A stretch of 64,000 bases of DNA from Candidatus Latescibacterota bacterium (GTDB taxonomy: Bacteria > Latescibacterota > UBA2968 > UBA8231): assembly GCA_007136405.1 (NCBI GenBank), contig SLHA01000010.1, positions 16,333 to 80,332 of the forward strand, read 5' to 3'. Positions 53,660-60,641 of this stretch are shown piece by piece. A program made the position numbers and the translations under genes. Under the pieces are notes generated by a model, which was given only the letters and a program-made list of their open reading frames with translations, was not told the origin of the DNA and made no database searches. Numbering within the stretch: position 1 is the first letter of the stretch; each line of letters begins with the position of its first letter.

Positions 53660-54397
53660 TCGGACAACTCTCTGGTTCGGATGTCATCCCATGTAGACAG
53701 GGCCGGTTCAGCCATCCGGGCCGGGCAGCCGGAGTATCCTGCAGGTGCCCACAGGACGGATGGACCCCCTGCATGTACCCTAGCCGCGTATTCAGCTCCA
53801 GTGCCGCGTGGCGCGGTCCTGGCGACGGGCTTCGTTGTCCAGTAATCCTCCGTTGTCCAATATACCATGGATGCCGGTAGCACGCTATGGGCGGGCTTGT
53901 GTGCGTTGCAGGGGGTGCACCGGCCGGCTACGGAAGCGGGCAGGGGCACACAAAGTCTGGAACGCGTTCACCGGTAATGTATGAGGCCGGCATGGCATAG
54001 TCAAGAGGTGTGGGCTTAACTGATTGTAAGGGATGCAGTTGTGAAGCATATTCAGACTCGGCCGCAGCACCGCCTAGACTATTTCCAGACGCTATTCGCC
54101 AGTACCGCGCAGTTGGAAGCTCGGACGGCGGCGGAGCGGAGCACCCGCACTTGCGGGCAGGCGGGGGGGGACTTCGAGCGGCGCGTTCCGACCCGTGGTG
54201 TGCTATGGCATGCACCTGGCGCAGGGTGTATCTTGGTTGAATACGAAGCTGATGTATACCGCTCAACCGGCAGGCATCGGACGGTCAGCAGGGAATCCAG
54301 GCGAGAGGACAATACGGAACGGCGGCAAGGAGGCGGCGCCTGGTGAGCGTCGGACCCGAGATGTGCAGGTTTTTTTTCGCATTCAGACGAGGAGGCG
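53660..54397. other. 738-bp gap, largest non-coding stretch
   Basis: I see no convincing gene on either strand and no tRNA. It holds a direct repeat (53833-53859), a G8 run near 54164 and a T8 run (54366-54373) shortly before the Gfo/Idh start. Local base composition is lower in GC than the neighbours between about 53940 and 54110. Confidence 0.5.
53833..53859. repeat. 9-bp direct repeat, 18-bp period
   Basis: CGTTGTCCA at 53833-53841 and 53851-53859, separated by 9 bp. Two half-sites on the same helix face at this spacing could be a regulator-binding site upstream of the UVR gene; TATATT overlaps the second copy on the minus strand. Confidence 0.4.
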
Positions 54398-55462
54398 ATG
54401 ATGTCCCCAGAAACAGGTTTCGCGGTGGTTGGTCTGGGTATGGGCAAGCACCATTGCAAGGCGATCGCCAGCGCGCCTGGCGCGCGCCTGGTGGCCGTGT
54501 GTGACGTCGATACCAAACGGTTGGATCCGGTGGCGGAGGAATACGGCTGCAAGGCGTATCAGGATTTCACCGAGCTGCTGCAGGATGCGGAGGTCGACGT
54601 GATCAATATCGCCACGCCATCCGGAATGCATGCGGAAATGGGTGTCCGGGCCGCGGCAGCCGGCAAGCATCTCATCGTGGAAAAACCGGCGGACATCGTG
54701 CCGGAACGTATCGACACCCTGATCGCCGCGGGCAAGCGGTGCAACGTGAAGATCGGCGGAATCTTCCAATCCCGGCTCAATCCCCTGAATATCCGCATTC
54801 GCGAGGCCATTGCCGGCGGCCGGCTGGGAACAGTCGTTGGTGCCCACGGGCATCTGCCGTGGTACCGCAAACAGAGCTACTACGAAGGCGAGCACGGTTC
54901 CTGGAAAGGGACCTGGGACATGGACGGCGGCGGCTCGCTGATGAACCAGGGAGTGCATACCGTGGACCTTATGCAGTGGTTGGTGGGGCCGGTGGAAGCG
55001 GTGATGGGCATGTTCGGCGTTTTTACTCATGACATCGAAGCCGAAGACCAGACCGTCGCCCTGCTGCGTTTTCGCTGCGGCGCCATCGGCACGCTGTTTA
55101 CCACTACCTGCTGTTACCCGGGGTACGACCAGATCGTCAACATATACGGCTCCCAGGGATCCATCCTCAAGCAGGAAGGGTTGTTGCGCGGTTGGAAGCT
55201 GCAGGACGATATGGAGGGCAAGGAAGAGGAGGAGATGCTCGGATACTATGGGGGCCAGAAGAAGGGGGGATCCGGTTCGGCGGATCCGATGGCGGTGGGC
55301 TTCGATGGCCACACGCAGATCGTGGAGGACATGGTCAAGGCGCTGGCGGAGGACCGGGATCCCATGATCACTCTGGACAGCGCCCGGCACGCGGTGGAGA
55401 TCATCACGGCTATCTACGAATCCGGTCGCAGCGGGCGGGAGATCAAGGTAGGGAGCGTCTGA
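54398..55462 (+). CDS. Gfo/Idh/MocA-family oxidoreductase
   Basis: 354-residue NAD(P)-dependent dehydrogenase, acting on a sugar or cyclitol in most relatives. Rossmann start VVGLGMGKHHCKAIA, ATPSGMHAEMG, the family EKP signature (IVEKPADI) and a C-terminal beta-sheet domain with MDGGGSLMNQGVHTVDLMQWLVG containing the likely catalytic His of the NQGVHTVD motif. GAGGAGG directly precedes ATG 54398; ATG 54401 is nearly equivalent. The formamidase-like gene starts 1 nt after its stop, so the two are translationally coupled. Confidence 0.92.
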   Translation: MMSPETGFAVVGLGMGKHHCKAIASAPGARLVAVCDVDTKRLDPVAEEYGCKAYQDFTELLQDAEVDVINIATPSGMHAEMGVRAAAAGKHLIVEKPADIVPERIDTLIAAGKRCNVKIGGIFQSRLNPLNIRIREAIAGGRLGTVVGAHGHLPWYRKQSYYEGEHGSWKGTWDMDGGGSLMNQGVHTVDLMQWLVGPVEAVMGMFGVFTHDIEAEDQTVALLRFRCGAIGTLFTTTCCYPGYDQIVNIYGSQGSILKQEGLLRGWKLQDDMEGKEEEEMLGYYGGQKKGGSGSADPMAVGFDGHTQIVEDMVKALAEDRDPMITLDSARHAVEIITAIYESGRSGREIKVGSV

Positions 55463-55463
55463 T

Positions 55464-56402
55464 ATGGCCGTGCACCGCTTTCATCCGGACCACTATCACA
55501 TCACGCTGGGGACGCATGCCCCCGTGCTGACCGTTGCCTCGGGGGATACGGTGGAGACCAGCACGGTGGACGCGCGCGGGTATGACCAGACCGGGGCGCA
55601 GGTGACCGAACGCGGCAATCCGATGACCGGACCCTTCGCGGTGGCGGAGGCGGAGCCGGGGGACGTGCTGGCGGTACGGTTCGATCGGCTGTGGCCTAAC
55701 CGCAGCCGCGGCTGGACGCGGACACGGATAGCGCCGCACGTCCTGGATCCCGGCTGCGTGGCTGATGTGGACACGGAGGCGGAATTGGCGGAGTGGCACG
55801 TTGATTTGGAGGGCGGAACGGTCTCGCTGGCTCAACCGCACACCCGGCTGGCCGGTATTCGCTGGCCGTTGTGCCCCATGCTGGGGTGCTTCGGGGTGGC
55901 TCCGGACCGGGGTCAGGCCATTTCCACCGCGACGTCGGGCCCGCATGGCGGCAATATGGACTACCGCGGCTTCGTCCAGGGCGTGACCGTCCTTCTGCCT
56001 GTGTTCGTCCCGGGTGCGTTGTTCCATCTGGGCGACGGCCACGCCATCCAGGGGGACGGCGAAATCGTGGGCACGGGGGTGGAGATCTCCTTTGACGTCA
56101 CGTTCACGCTAACCGTGCACAAGAATCGCCGGGTCGCCTGGCCGCGGGCCGTGGGGCCGGACTGCATCATGACGGTGGGCAATGCCCGGCCGCTGGATCA
56201 GGGCGTGCAGCACGCCACCACGGAGATGCTGCAATGGCTGCAGGCCGATCTGGGCCTGGACGCGGTCAGCGCCCAGGCCCTGCTGGGGCAGTTCGTCGAG
56301 TATGATGTGGGCAACGTCTTCGATCCGGCGTATACCATGGTCTGCAAGGTGCCGCGGCAGGTGCTGGACCGGGTTGGCGTGAGCCTGCCGGACGCCGGCT
56401 GA
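55464..56402 (+). CDS. Acetamidase/formamidase family protein
   Basis: 312 residues of the FmdA/AmdA family, which hydrolyses formamide or acetamide to ammonia and the acid. Visible landmarks are GNPMTGPFAVAEAEPGDVL, the metal-site region GPHGGNMDYRG and LFHLGDGHAIQGDGE with its conserved His and Asp residues. Coupling to the Gfo/Idh gene suggests action on a product or precursor of the same pathway; the substrate is not known and need not be formamide. Confidence 0.88.
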   Translation: MAVHRFHPDHYHITLGTHAPVLTVASGDTVETSTVDARGYDQTGAQVTERGNPMTGPFAVAEAEPGDVLAVRFDRLWPNRSRGWTRTRIAPHVLDPGCVADVDTEAELAEWHVDLEGGTVSLAQPHTRLAGIRWPLCPMLGCFGVAPDRGQAISTATSGPHGGNMDYRGFVQGVTVLLPVFVPGALFHLGDGHAIQGDGEIVGTGVEISFDVTFTLTVHKNRRVAWPRAVGPDCIMTVGNARPLDQGVQHATTEMLQWLQADLGLDAVSAQALLGQFVEYDVGNVFDPAYTMVCKVPRQVLDRVGVSLPDAG

Positions 56403-56417
56403 ACCGCAAGGTTGCGC

Positions 56418-56453
56418 GGCGCCACCGGGACACCCGGATTCACCGGTGGCGCC
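56418..56453. terminator. Bidirectional hairpin between convergent genes
   Basis: GGCGCCACCGG (56418-56428) and CCGGTGGCGCC (56443-56453) form a perfect 11-bp stem with a 14-nt loop that includes the stop codon of the nucleotidyltransferase gene. It starts 16 nt after the formamidase stop. It probably ends transcription from both sides. Confidence 0.5.
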
Positions 56454-57984
56454 GGGCATTGCAGCGCGGCACCGGTGTGAGGGAGTCCAGTCCCTCCGGC
56501 GGAGGCAGGACGTAGCGGATGGGCTGGATGCTGCCGTCGCGGCGGCGCACCTGTTCGATCCGCTTGCATTGGACGATGGAGTGTTCAATCAGCACATCGT
56601 CGTCTATCCTGCATCCGTAGAGATAGGTGGTGCCCTTGACGATCACACGCTCTCCCACCCGCATGGGAAACGTGTCGCTGCCCGTCATGAGCACACCGGA
56701 CTCGATGCGGGTGCCGGCGCCCAACCACAGGTTGCCTTTGAGGATGTTGCGGCTGAGGATTTCCACGCCGTCACCGATGCGCATGACTTGGGAAGGGTAG
56801 GTGCTCAGCTGCACACCGGGTCCCAGGAACACGCCTTCTCCGAGTATGATCTCTCCGGTCAGATGGCAGCGGTCCGAGATGTGCACCCTTCGGTTGAGCT
56901 GTACTCCGGAATCCAGGTAAACTCCTTTGCCGATGACGATGTCCAACGGTCCGCAGCGTTGGTCCAACTCCAGAATGTGCTCGATCACCTCTTCGGCCAG
57001 GAAGAAATCCTCCTCATCGGCGATGGTGATCGTATCCATGAGGCGCTCATAGGCCCAGCGCCTGGCGGTGTGCTGCATCTGGTGCCAGACGCTTTTGACG
57101 TTGAACGCCAGTATTTCTTCCTCGCTGGCGGCACGCACGGCACAGACGGTGCGGCCGTGGCTGTTGAATATGCGCACCAGGTCCGTGAGCATGTACTCCC
57201 CCTGAACATTGGCTGTGTCCAGTTCCGGGATGTACCTTCGGAGCACAGACTCCTTGAAAGCGAACACTCCGGTGTTGATCTCCGTGAGCTCCAGCAGTTC
57301 GGCGCGTGTGAAGCTGTACGTGCGGCCATTCTGGCCCACCGTGTACGGTTTGTCCCCGGCGAGACCGAGAATGTCCTTGTGCTCCTTGATCTCGATGACC
57401 GTGCCCTCGGCCGCACCGGAGGAATTCCCGTCCGCGTCCAGGGCCGGCACCCGGACGATGCGACCGTAATAGTTGGTTTCCGGAGAACCGCTGTACGTGC
57501 CGGTGAGCATCATCATGTCGCCTGCAGTGGACTCGAAGCTGCGCCGGAACTGCTTCACGACGTTGTCCGTCAGCAATCCCATGTCCCCCGGGAAGACGTA
57601 GATGTCACGGTCATGAGGCGATGGCTGGAAAGCCTCCAGCGCCACCCGGACCGCGTCCCCGGTTCCCGCCGCACGGCCGGAAGCCAGGTTTTCCTGGAAC
57701 GCAAAACTGCGCCCTGTCCGGGCGCCGGAAATCCGCGCCACCTCTTCCGCCTTGATGCCCACCACGATGACCTGGTTGTCACTGTCCAGACCGCGCTGGA
57801 CGGCGCTGGCCACGCGCAGCACCGTTGGACGGCCCCAGATTTCGTGCAGCATTTTCGAATTGGCCGAACGGATGCGTTTGCCATGACCGGCAGCCAGCAC
57901 GACGCCGACCCGGGGACAGTCGGGGACCATCGGTGAGCTCAGTTCGGACAGCGCGGCGGCGATGCCGGGGGACGATTCGGTCAT
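56440..57984 (-). CDS. GlmU-like nucleotidyltransferase with C-terminal left-handed beta-helix
   Basis: 514 residues. The N-terminal NTP-transferase domain carries VGVVLAAGHGKRIRSANSKM (nucleotide loop from residue 30; GlmU has LAAGKGTRM), FPGDMGLL (metal Asp) and KEHKD, INTGVFAF further on. The C-terminal third shows hexapeptide-type repeats (IGKGVYLDSGVQLNRRVHIS, LGEGVFLGPGVQL, LGAGTRIESGVLM). The GlmU acetyltransferase active-site region is not evident, so it is probably a sugar-1-phosphate nucleotidyltransferase rather than GlmU itself. ATG 57984 is used, with AAAGGAAA upstream; the in-frame ATG at 58035 is less likely. Confidence 0.8.
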   Translation of the reverse strand: MTESSPGIAAALSELSSPMVPDCPRVGVVLAAGHGKRIRSANSKMLHEIWGRPTVLRVASAVQRGLDSDNQVIVVGIKAEEVARISGARTGRSFAFQENLASGRAAGTGDAVRVALEAFQPSPHDRDIYVFPGDMGLLTDNVVKQFRRSFESTAGDMMMLTGTYSGSPETNYYGRIVRVPALDADGNSSGAAEGTVIEIKEHKDILGLAGDKPYTVGQNGRTYSFTRAELLELTEINTGVFAFKESVLRRYIPELDTANVQGEYMLTDLVRIFNSHGRTVCAVRAASEEEILAFNVKSVWHQMQHTARRWAYERLMDTITIADEEDFFLAEEVIEHILELDQRCGPLDIVIGKGVYLDSGVQLNRRVHISDRCHLTGEIILGEGVFLGPGVQLSTYPSQVMRIGDGVEILSRNILKGNLWLGAGTRIESGVLMTGSDTFPMRVGERVIVKGTTYLYGCRIDDDVLIEHSIVQCKRIEQVRRRDGSIQPIRYVLPPPEGLDSLTPVPRCNARRHR

Positions 57985-58081
57985 CAGGGTCGGTTTCCTT
58001 TCAGGAGGCGGATCACAGGGCGAATACGGGGACATCGGGACGAAGGCGTTTCGGCGCGCAGTCCTCCACGGTGGTTCAGCG

Positions 58082-58101
58082 CCGTATGCGTATCCATACG
58101 G
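58082..58101. promoter_or_regulatory. 20-bp palindromic operator candidate
   Basis: CCGTATG (58082-58088), 6-bp centre, CATACGG (58095-58101): a perfect 7-6-7 inverted repeat in the divergent region. In minus orientation it lies 19 bp downstream of a TTGACA, where a repressor would block initiation at the nucleotidyltransferase gene. Confidence 0.4.
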
Positions 58102-58295
58102 AAATGGATCGATTCCAGACTGTCAATTGCCGCCGTTCCGGCACCAGTGCTGCAGAACGAAATCGCGGTTACGAACGGCAGGTCGAGCAATGGCCAGGAA
58201 AGCCCTCGTGCACGGGCCCAGCGGTTCGGTTCCAGCATGATGGTGTTGAGCAACAGCTGCAACGGTCACCTCCGGTCTGCGCTCCTGGCCCGTCT

Positions 58296-58324
58296 TTGAG
58301 CCGGCAGCGAAGGCTGCCTATATT
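58296..58324 (+). promoter_or_regulatory. Sigma-70 promoter of the D-2-hydroxyacid dehydrogenase gene
   Basis: TTGAGC (58296-58301), 17-bp spacer, TATATT (58319-58324). 4/6 and 5/6. A GCCCGG/CCGGGC hairpin (58346-58366) lies in the leader just before the GGAGAGGAGG ribosome-binding site. Confidence 0.55.
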
Positions 58325-58388
58325 GTCCTGCCGACTGGCAAGATAGCCCGGCTACCCAGACCGGGCAAAACATCGGAGAGGAGGGAAT

Positions 58389-59354
58389 ATGACCGATCGT
58401 GTTCGTATTGTCGTGCCCGGCGACGATCCGCCGCAGATCGCCGGTTCGCCCCAGCTGGCCCGGCTCGAGCCGTACGGGGATGTGGTGCTGTACGAGGATC
58501 GTCCGGCAACACAGGAAGAGAAGCTCGAACGAGTCAGCGGTGCCCGGGTGATCATCAATACCCGGGGTGTCGTCACCTGGCGGGAACCGGAGCTGCGGGC
58601 CCTGCCCGAGCTGCGCATGATCACCACCTGCTCCATCGGCACGGACATGATCGACCTGGAGGTCGCGCGCGAGCTGGGCATCGTGGTGTCCAACCAGCCG
58701 GGACGCACCGCGGCGGTGGTGGCCGAACACATGTTCGGATTGATGTTCGCGCTGGCCAAGCGCGCCGCCTTCCAGACCCGCGAACTGCGCTGCGGCCGGT
58801 GGACGCGGCAGCTCAACACCATGCTGCAGGGCAAGACCCTGGGGGTGGTCGGGACCGGTCATATCGGCGCCGAGATGGCGCGGCTGGCCCGGGCCATCGG
58901 CATGGACGTCATCGCCTGGAGCTTCCATCCGTCGGCGGAGCGGGCCGCGGCCCTGGGCGTGCGCTTCGTCGAATTGCCGGAACTGCTGGGCGCTGCCGAT
59001 GTGGTCAGCCTGCACGTGCGCCTGACTCCGGAAACCCATCACCTCATCGGCAAGGAGCAACTGGCGCAGATGCGTCCGGGCGCCTTGCTGCTCAACGGGG
59101 CCCGCGGCGACGTGGTGGATCTGGAGGCCCTGGTAGCAGCCCTGCACAGCGGACATCTGGGTGGCGCGGCGCTGGACGTATACCCGGTGGAGCCGCTGCC
59201 CGCAGATCATCCCATCCTCAGCTGCGATCAGGTGGTGTTGACACCGCACGCCGCCGACCAGACTCCGGAGGGAGTGGAACTGCTCAACGAAGGCGCGGTG
59301 GACAACGTCATCGCTTTCCTGGAAGGCAAGCCGCAGAACAACGTGGCGGTCTGA
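58389..59354 (+). CDS. D-2-hydroxyacid dehydrogenase family protein
   Basis: 321 residues. NAD-dependent oxidoreductase of the D-isomer-specific 2-hydroxyacid family (phosphoglycerate, glyoxylate or hydroxypyruvate reductases). NAD loop GVVGTGHIG (152-160) and the catalytic trio Arg239 (NGARGDVVD), Glu268 (PVEPLP) and His287 (LTPHAADQTP) are all present; N-terminal substrate domain includes TCSIGTDMIDLE. No ACT domain, so it is not the long serine-pathway SerA. The ribosome-binding site GAGAGGAGG is excellent. The GT4 gene begins 14 nt after its stop. Confidence 0.92.
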   Translation: MTDRVRIVVPGDDPPQIAGSPQLARLEPYGDVVLYEDRPATQEEKLERVSGARVIINTRGVVTWREPELRALPELRMITTCSIGTDMIDLEVARELGIVVSNQPGRTAAVVAEHMFGLMFALAKRAAFQTRELRCGRWTRQLNTMLQGKTLGVVGTGHIGAEMARLARAIGMDVIAWSFHPSAERAAALGVRFVELPELLGAADVVSLHVRLTPETHHLIGKEQLAQMRPGALLLNGARGDVVDLEALVAALHSGHLGGAALDVYPVEPLPADHPILSCDQVVLTPHAADQTPEGVELLNEGAVDNVIAFLEGKPQNNVAV

Positions 59355-59368
59355 GGGTCGCCGGATCT

Positions 59369-60532
59369 ATGGGGCACATTCGTGTGGCTCATGTCGTTCC
59401 CACGGAAGGGATCGCCTACCTGCTGCTGCGCACCCGCCTGCGGTGCCTGCAGGAGGCGGGCTACGAGGTGCTGGTCATCTGCGGCCGGGATGACTCCGGC
59501 CGGCGGTTGGCGGATGCCGGCATACCGGTGCGTTACATTCCGTTCGCCCGGGAGCTGTCGCCGTGGACGGATCTGCGGTGTCTGACGGCGCTGCGCCGGA
59601 CGTTGCGCGCGGAGCACATCGATATCGCCCATTCGCACAACCCCAAAGGCACCCTGCTCGGTCCCTGGGCGGCGCGTTGTGCCGGCGTGCCGTTGGTCGT
59701 GCACACCGTCCATGGTTTCCTGTTCAACGAACACACGCGCGGGCCGCATCGCTGGCTGGCCCTGGCGGCGGAACGCTGGGGTGCGCTGTGGGCGCACCAG
59801 GTGCTGTTTCAAAGCCGGGAGGACTACGACCTGGCGCGGACCATCGGACTCAAGCAGGCGGAGCGGCTGCACTGGATCGGCAACGGCATCGATGCACGCC
59901 GTTTCGATCCATCCCTAATATCGGCCGCAGGCAAGCGTGCCGAGCTCGGGCTGGATACGGACCACCTGGTCATCGGCATGGTGGCGCGGCTGGTGCGGGA
60001 AAAAGGTTACGAAGAGTTCTTCAGAATGGCCGGCCAGCTGGCGCTGGAGTACCCGCAGGCCCGGTTCCTCATCGTGGCCATTCCCGAGCCGGAGCAGTCG
60101 GATGCGGTAGATCCGCGGGCGCTGATGCGGGCGTCACGGGTCGAGGACCGGTGTCTGCTGCTGCAGCAGCGGGACGACATGCCGGAGCTGTATGCCTGCA
60201 TGGACATCGCTGTGCTGCCGTCGCACCGGGAAGGCATACCACGGGCCCTGATGGAGGCGTGCGCCATGGGTGTGCCCGTGGTGGCCAGCGACATCCGGGG
60301 CTGTCGCGAGGTGGTCGTCCCGGGTGAGACGGGGCTGCTCTTTCCCGTGCGCCAGGTGCCGGCGTTGGTGGCGGCGGTGCGGGCGCTGGTAGTGAACCCG
60401 GAGCGGCGGCGCCGACTGGGCGCGGCGGCGCGCCGGCGGATACTGGCCGAATTCACCGAGCAGCACACCGCGGCGCGGTTGATAGCCTGCTATCGCCGGT
60501 TCACGGCGGCGGCGGGACTCGCCTCCGGGTAG
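59369..60532 (+). CDS. Glycosyltransferase family 4 protein
   Basis: 387 residues with the GT-B fold. The N-terminal acceptor domain has RVAHVVPTEGIAYLLLRTRL and AHSHNPKGTLLGPWAAR; the C-terminal donor domain has GMVARLVREKGYEEFFRMA and the GT4 nucleotide-sugar motif LPSHREGIPRALMEACAMGVPVVASDIRG with the conserved Glu residues. It transfers a sugar from a nucleotide donor to a lipid- or polymer-bound acceptor in envelope polysaccharide synthesis; donor and acceptor are unknown. Co-transcribed with the upstream dehydrogenase. Confidence 0.9.
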   Translation: MGHIRVAHVVPTEGIAYLLLRTRLRCLQEAGYEVLVICGRDDSGRRLADAGIPVRYIPFARELSPWTDLRCLTALRRTLRAEHIDIAHSHNPKGTLLGPWAARCAGVPLVVHTVHGFLFNEHTRGPHRWLALAAERWGALWAHQVLFQSREDYDLARTIGLKQAERLHWIGNGIDARRFDPSLISAAGKRAELGLDTDHLVIGMVARLVREKGYEEFFRMAGQLALEYPQARFLIVAIPEPEQSDAVDPRALMRASRVEDRCLLLQQRDDMPELYACMDIAVLPSHREGIPRALMEACAMGVPVVASDIRGCREVVVPGETGLLFPVRQVPALVAAVRALVVNPERRRRLGAAARRRILAEFTEQHTAARLIACYRRFTAAAGLASG

Positions 60533-60538
60533 TTGGCG

Positions 60539-60554
60539 CGCTGGCCCGCCAGCG
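60539..60554. terminator. Small hairpin between convergent genes
   Basis: CGCTGGC (60539-60545), CC, GCCAGCG (60548-60554): a perfect 7-bp inverted repeat 7 nt after the glycosyltransferase stop. No T-run. Confidence 0.3.
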
Positions 60555-60641
60555 ACGCCCGCAGGTCCCGGTGGGCCGTATGACCGCGGCGAGTTTCTCG
60601 AGCCTGCGTCCCAGCCGTAGCTGGCGGCATGGGCCTGAGAT

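Larger units (their letters stand above)
57985..58388. other. 404-bp divergent regulatory region
   Basis: No gene. Contains the inverted repeat CCGTATG-CGTATC-CATACGG (58082-58101), a minus-strand TTGACA (58126-58121) without a good -10, and the plus-strand promoter listed separately. Confidence 0.5.

Noticed and set aside
54041..54346. Plus-strand 101-codon open frame in the 738-bp gap
   Set aside because: Starts with GTG without a ribosome-binding site, passes the G8 run, and the translation shows no plausible fold or motif.
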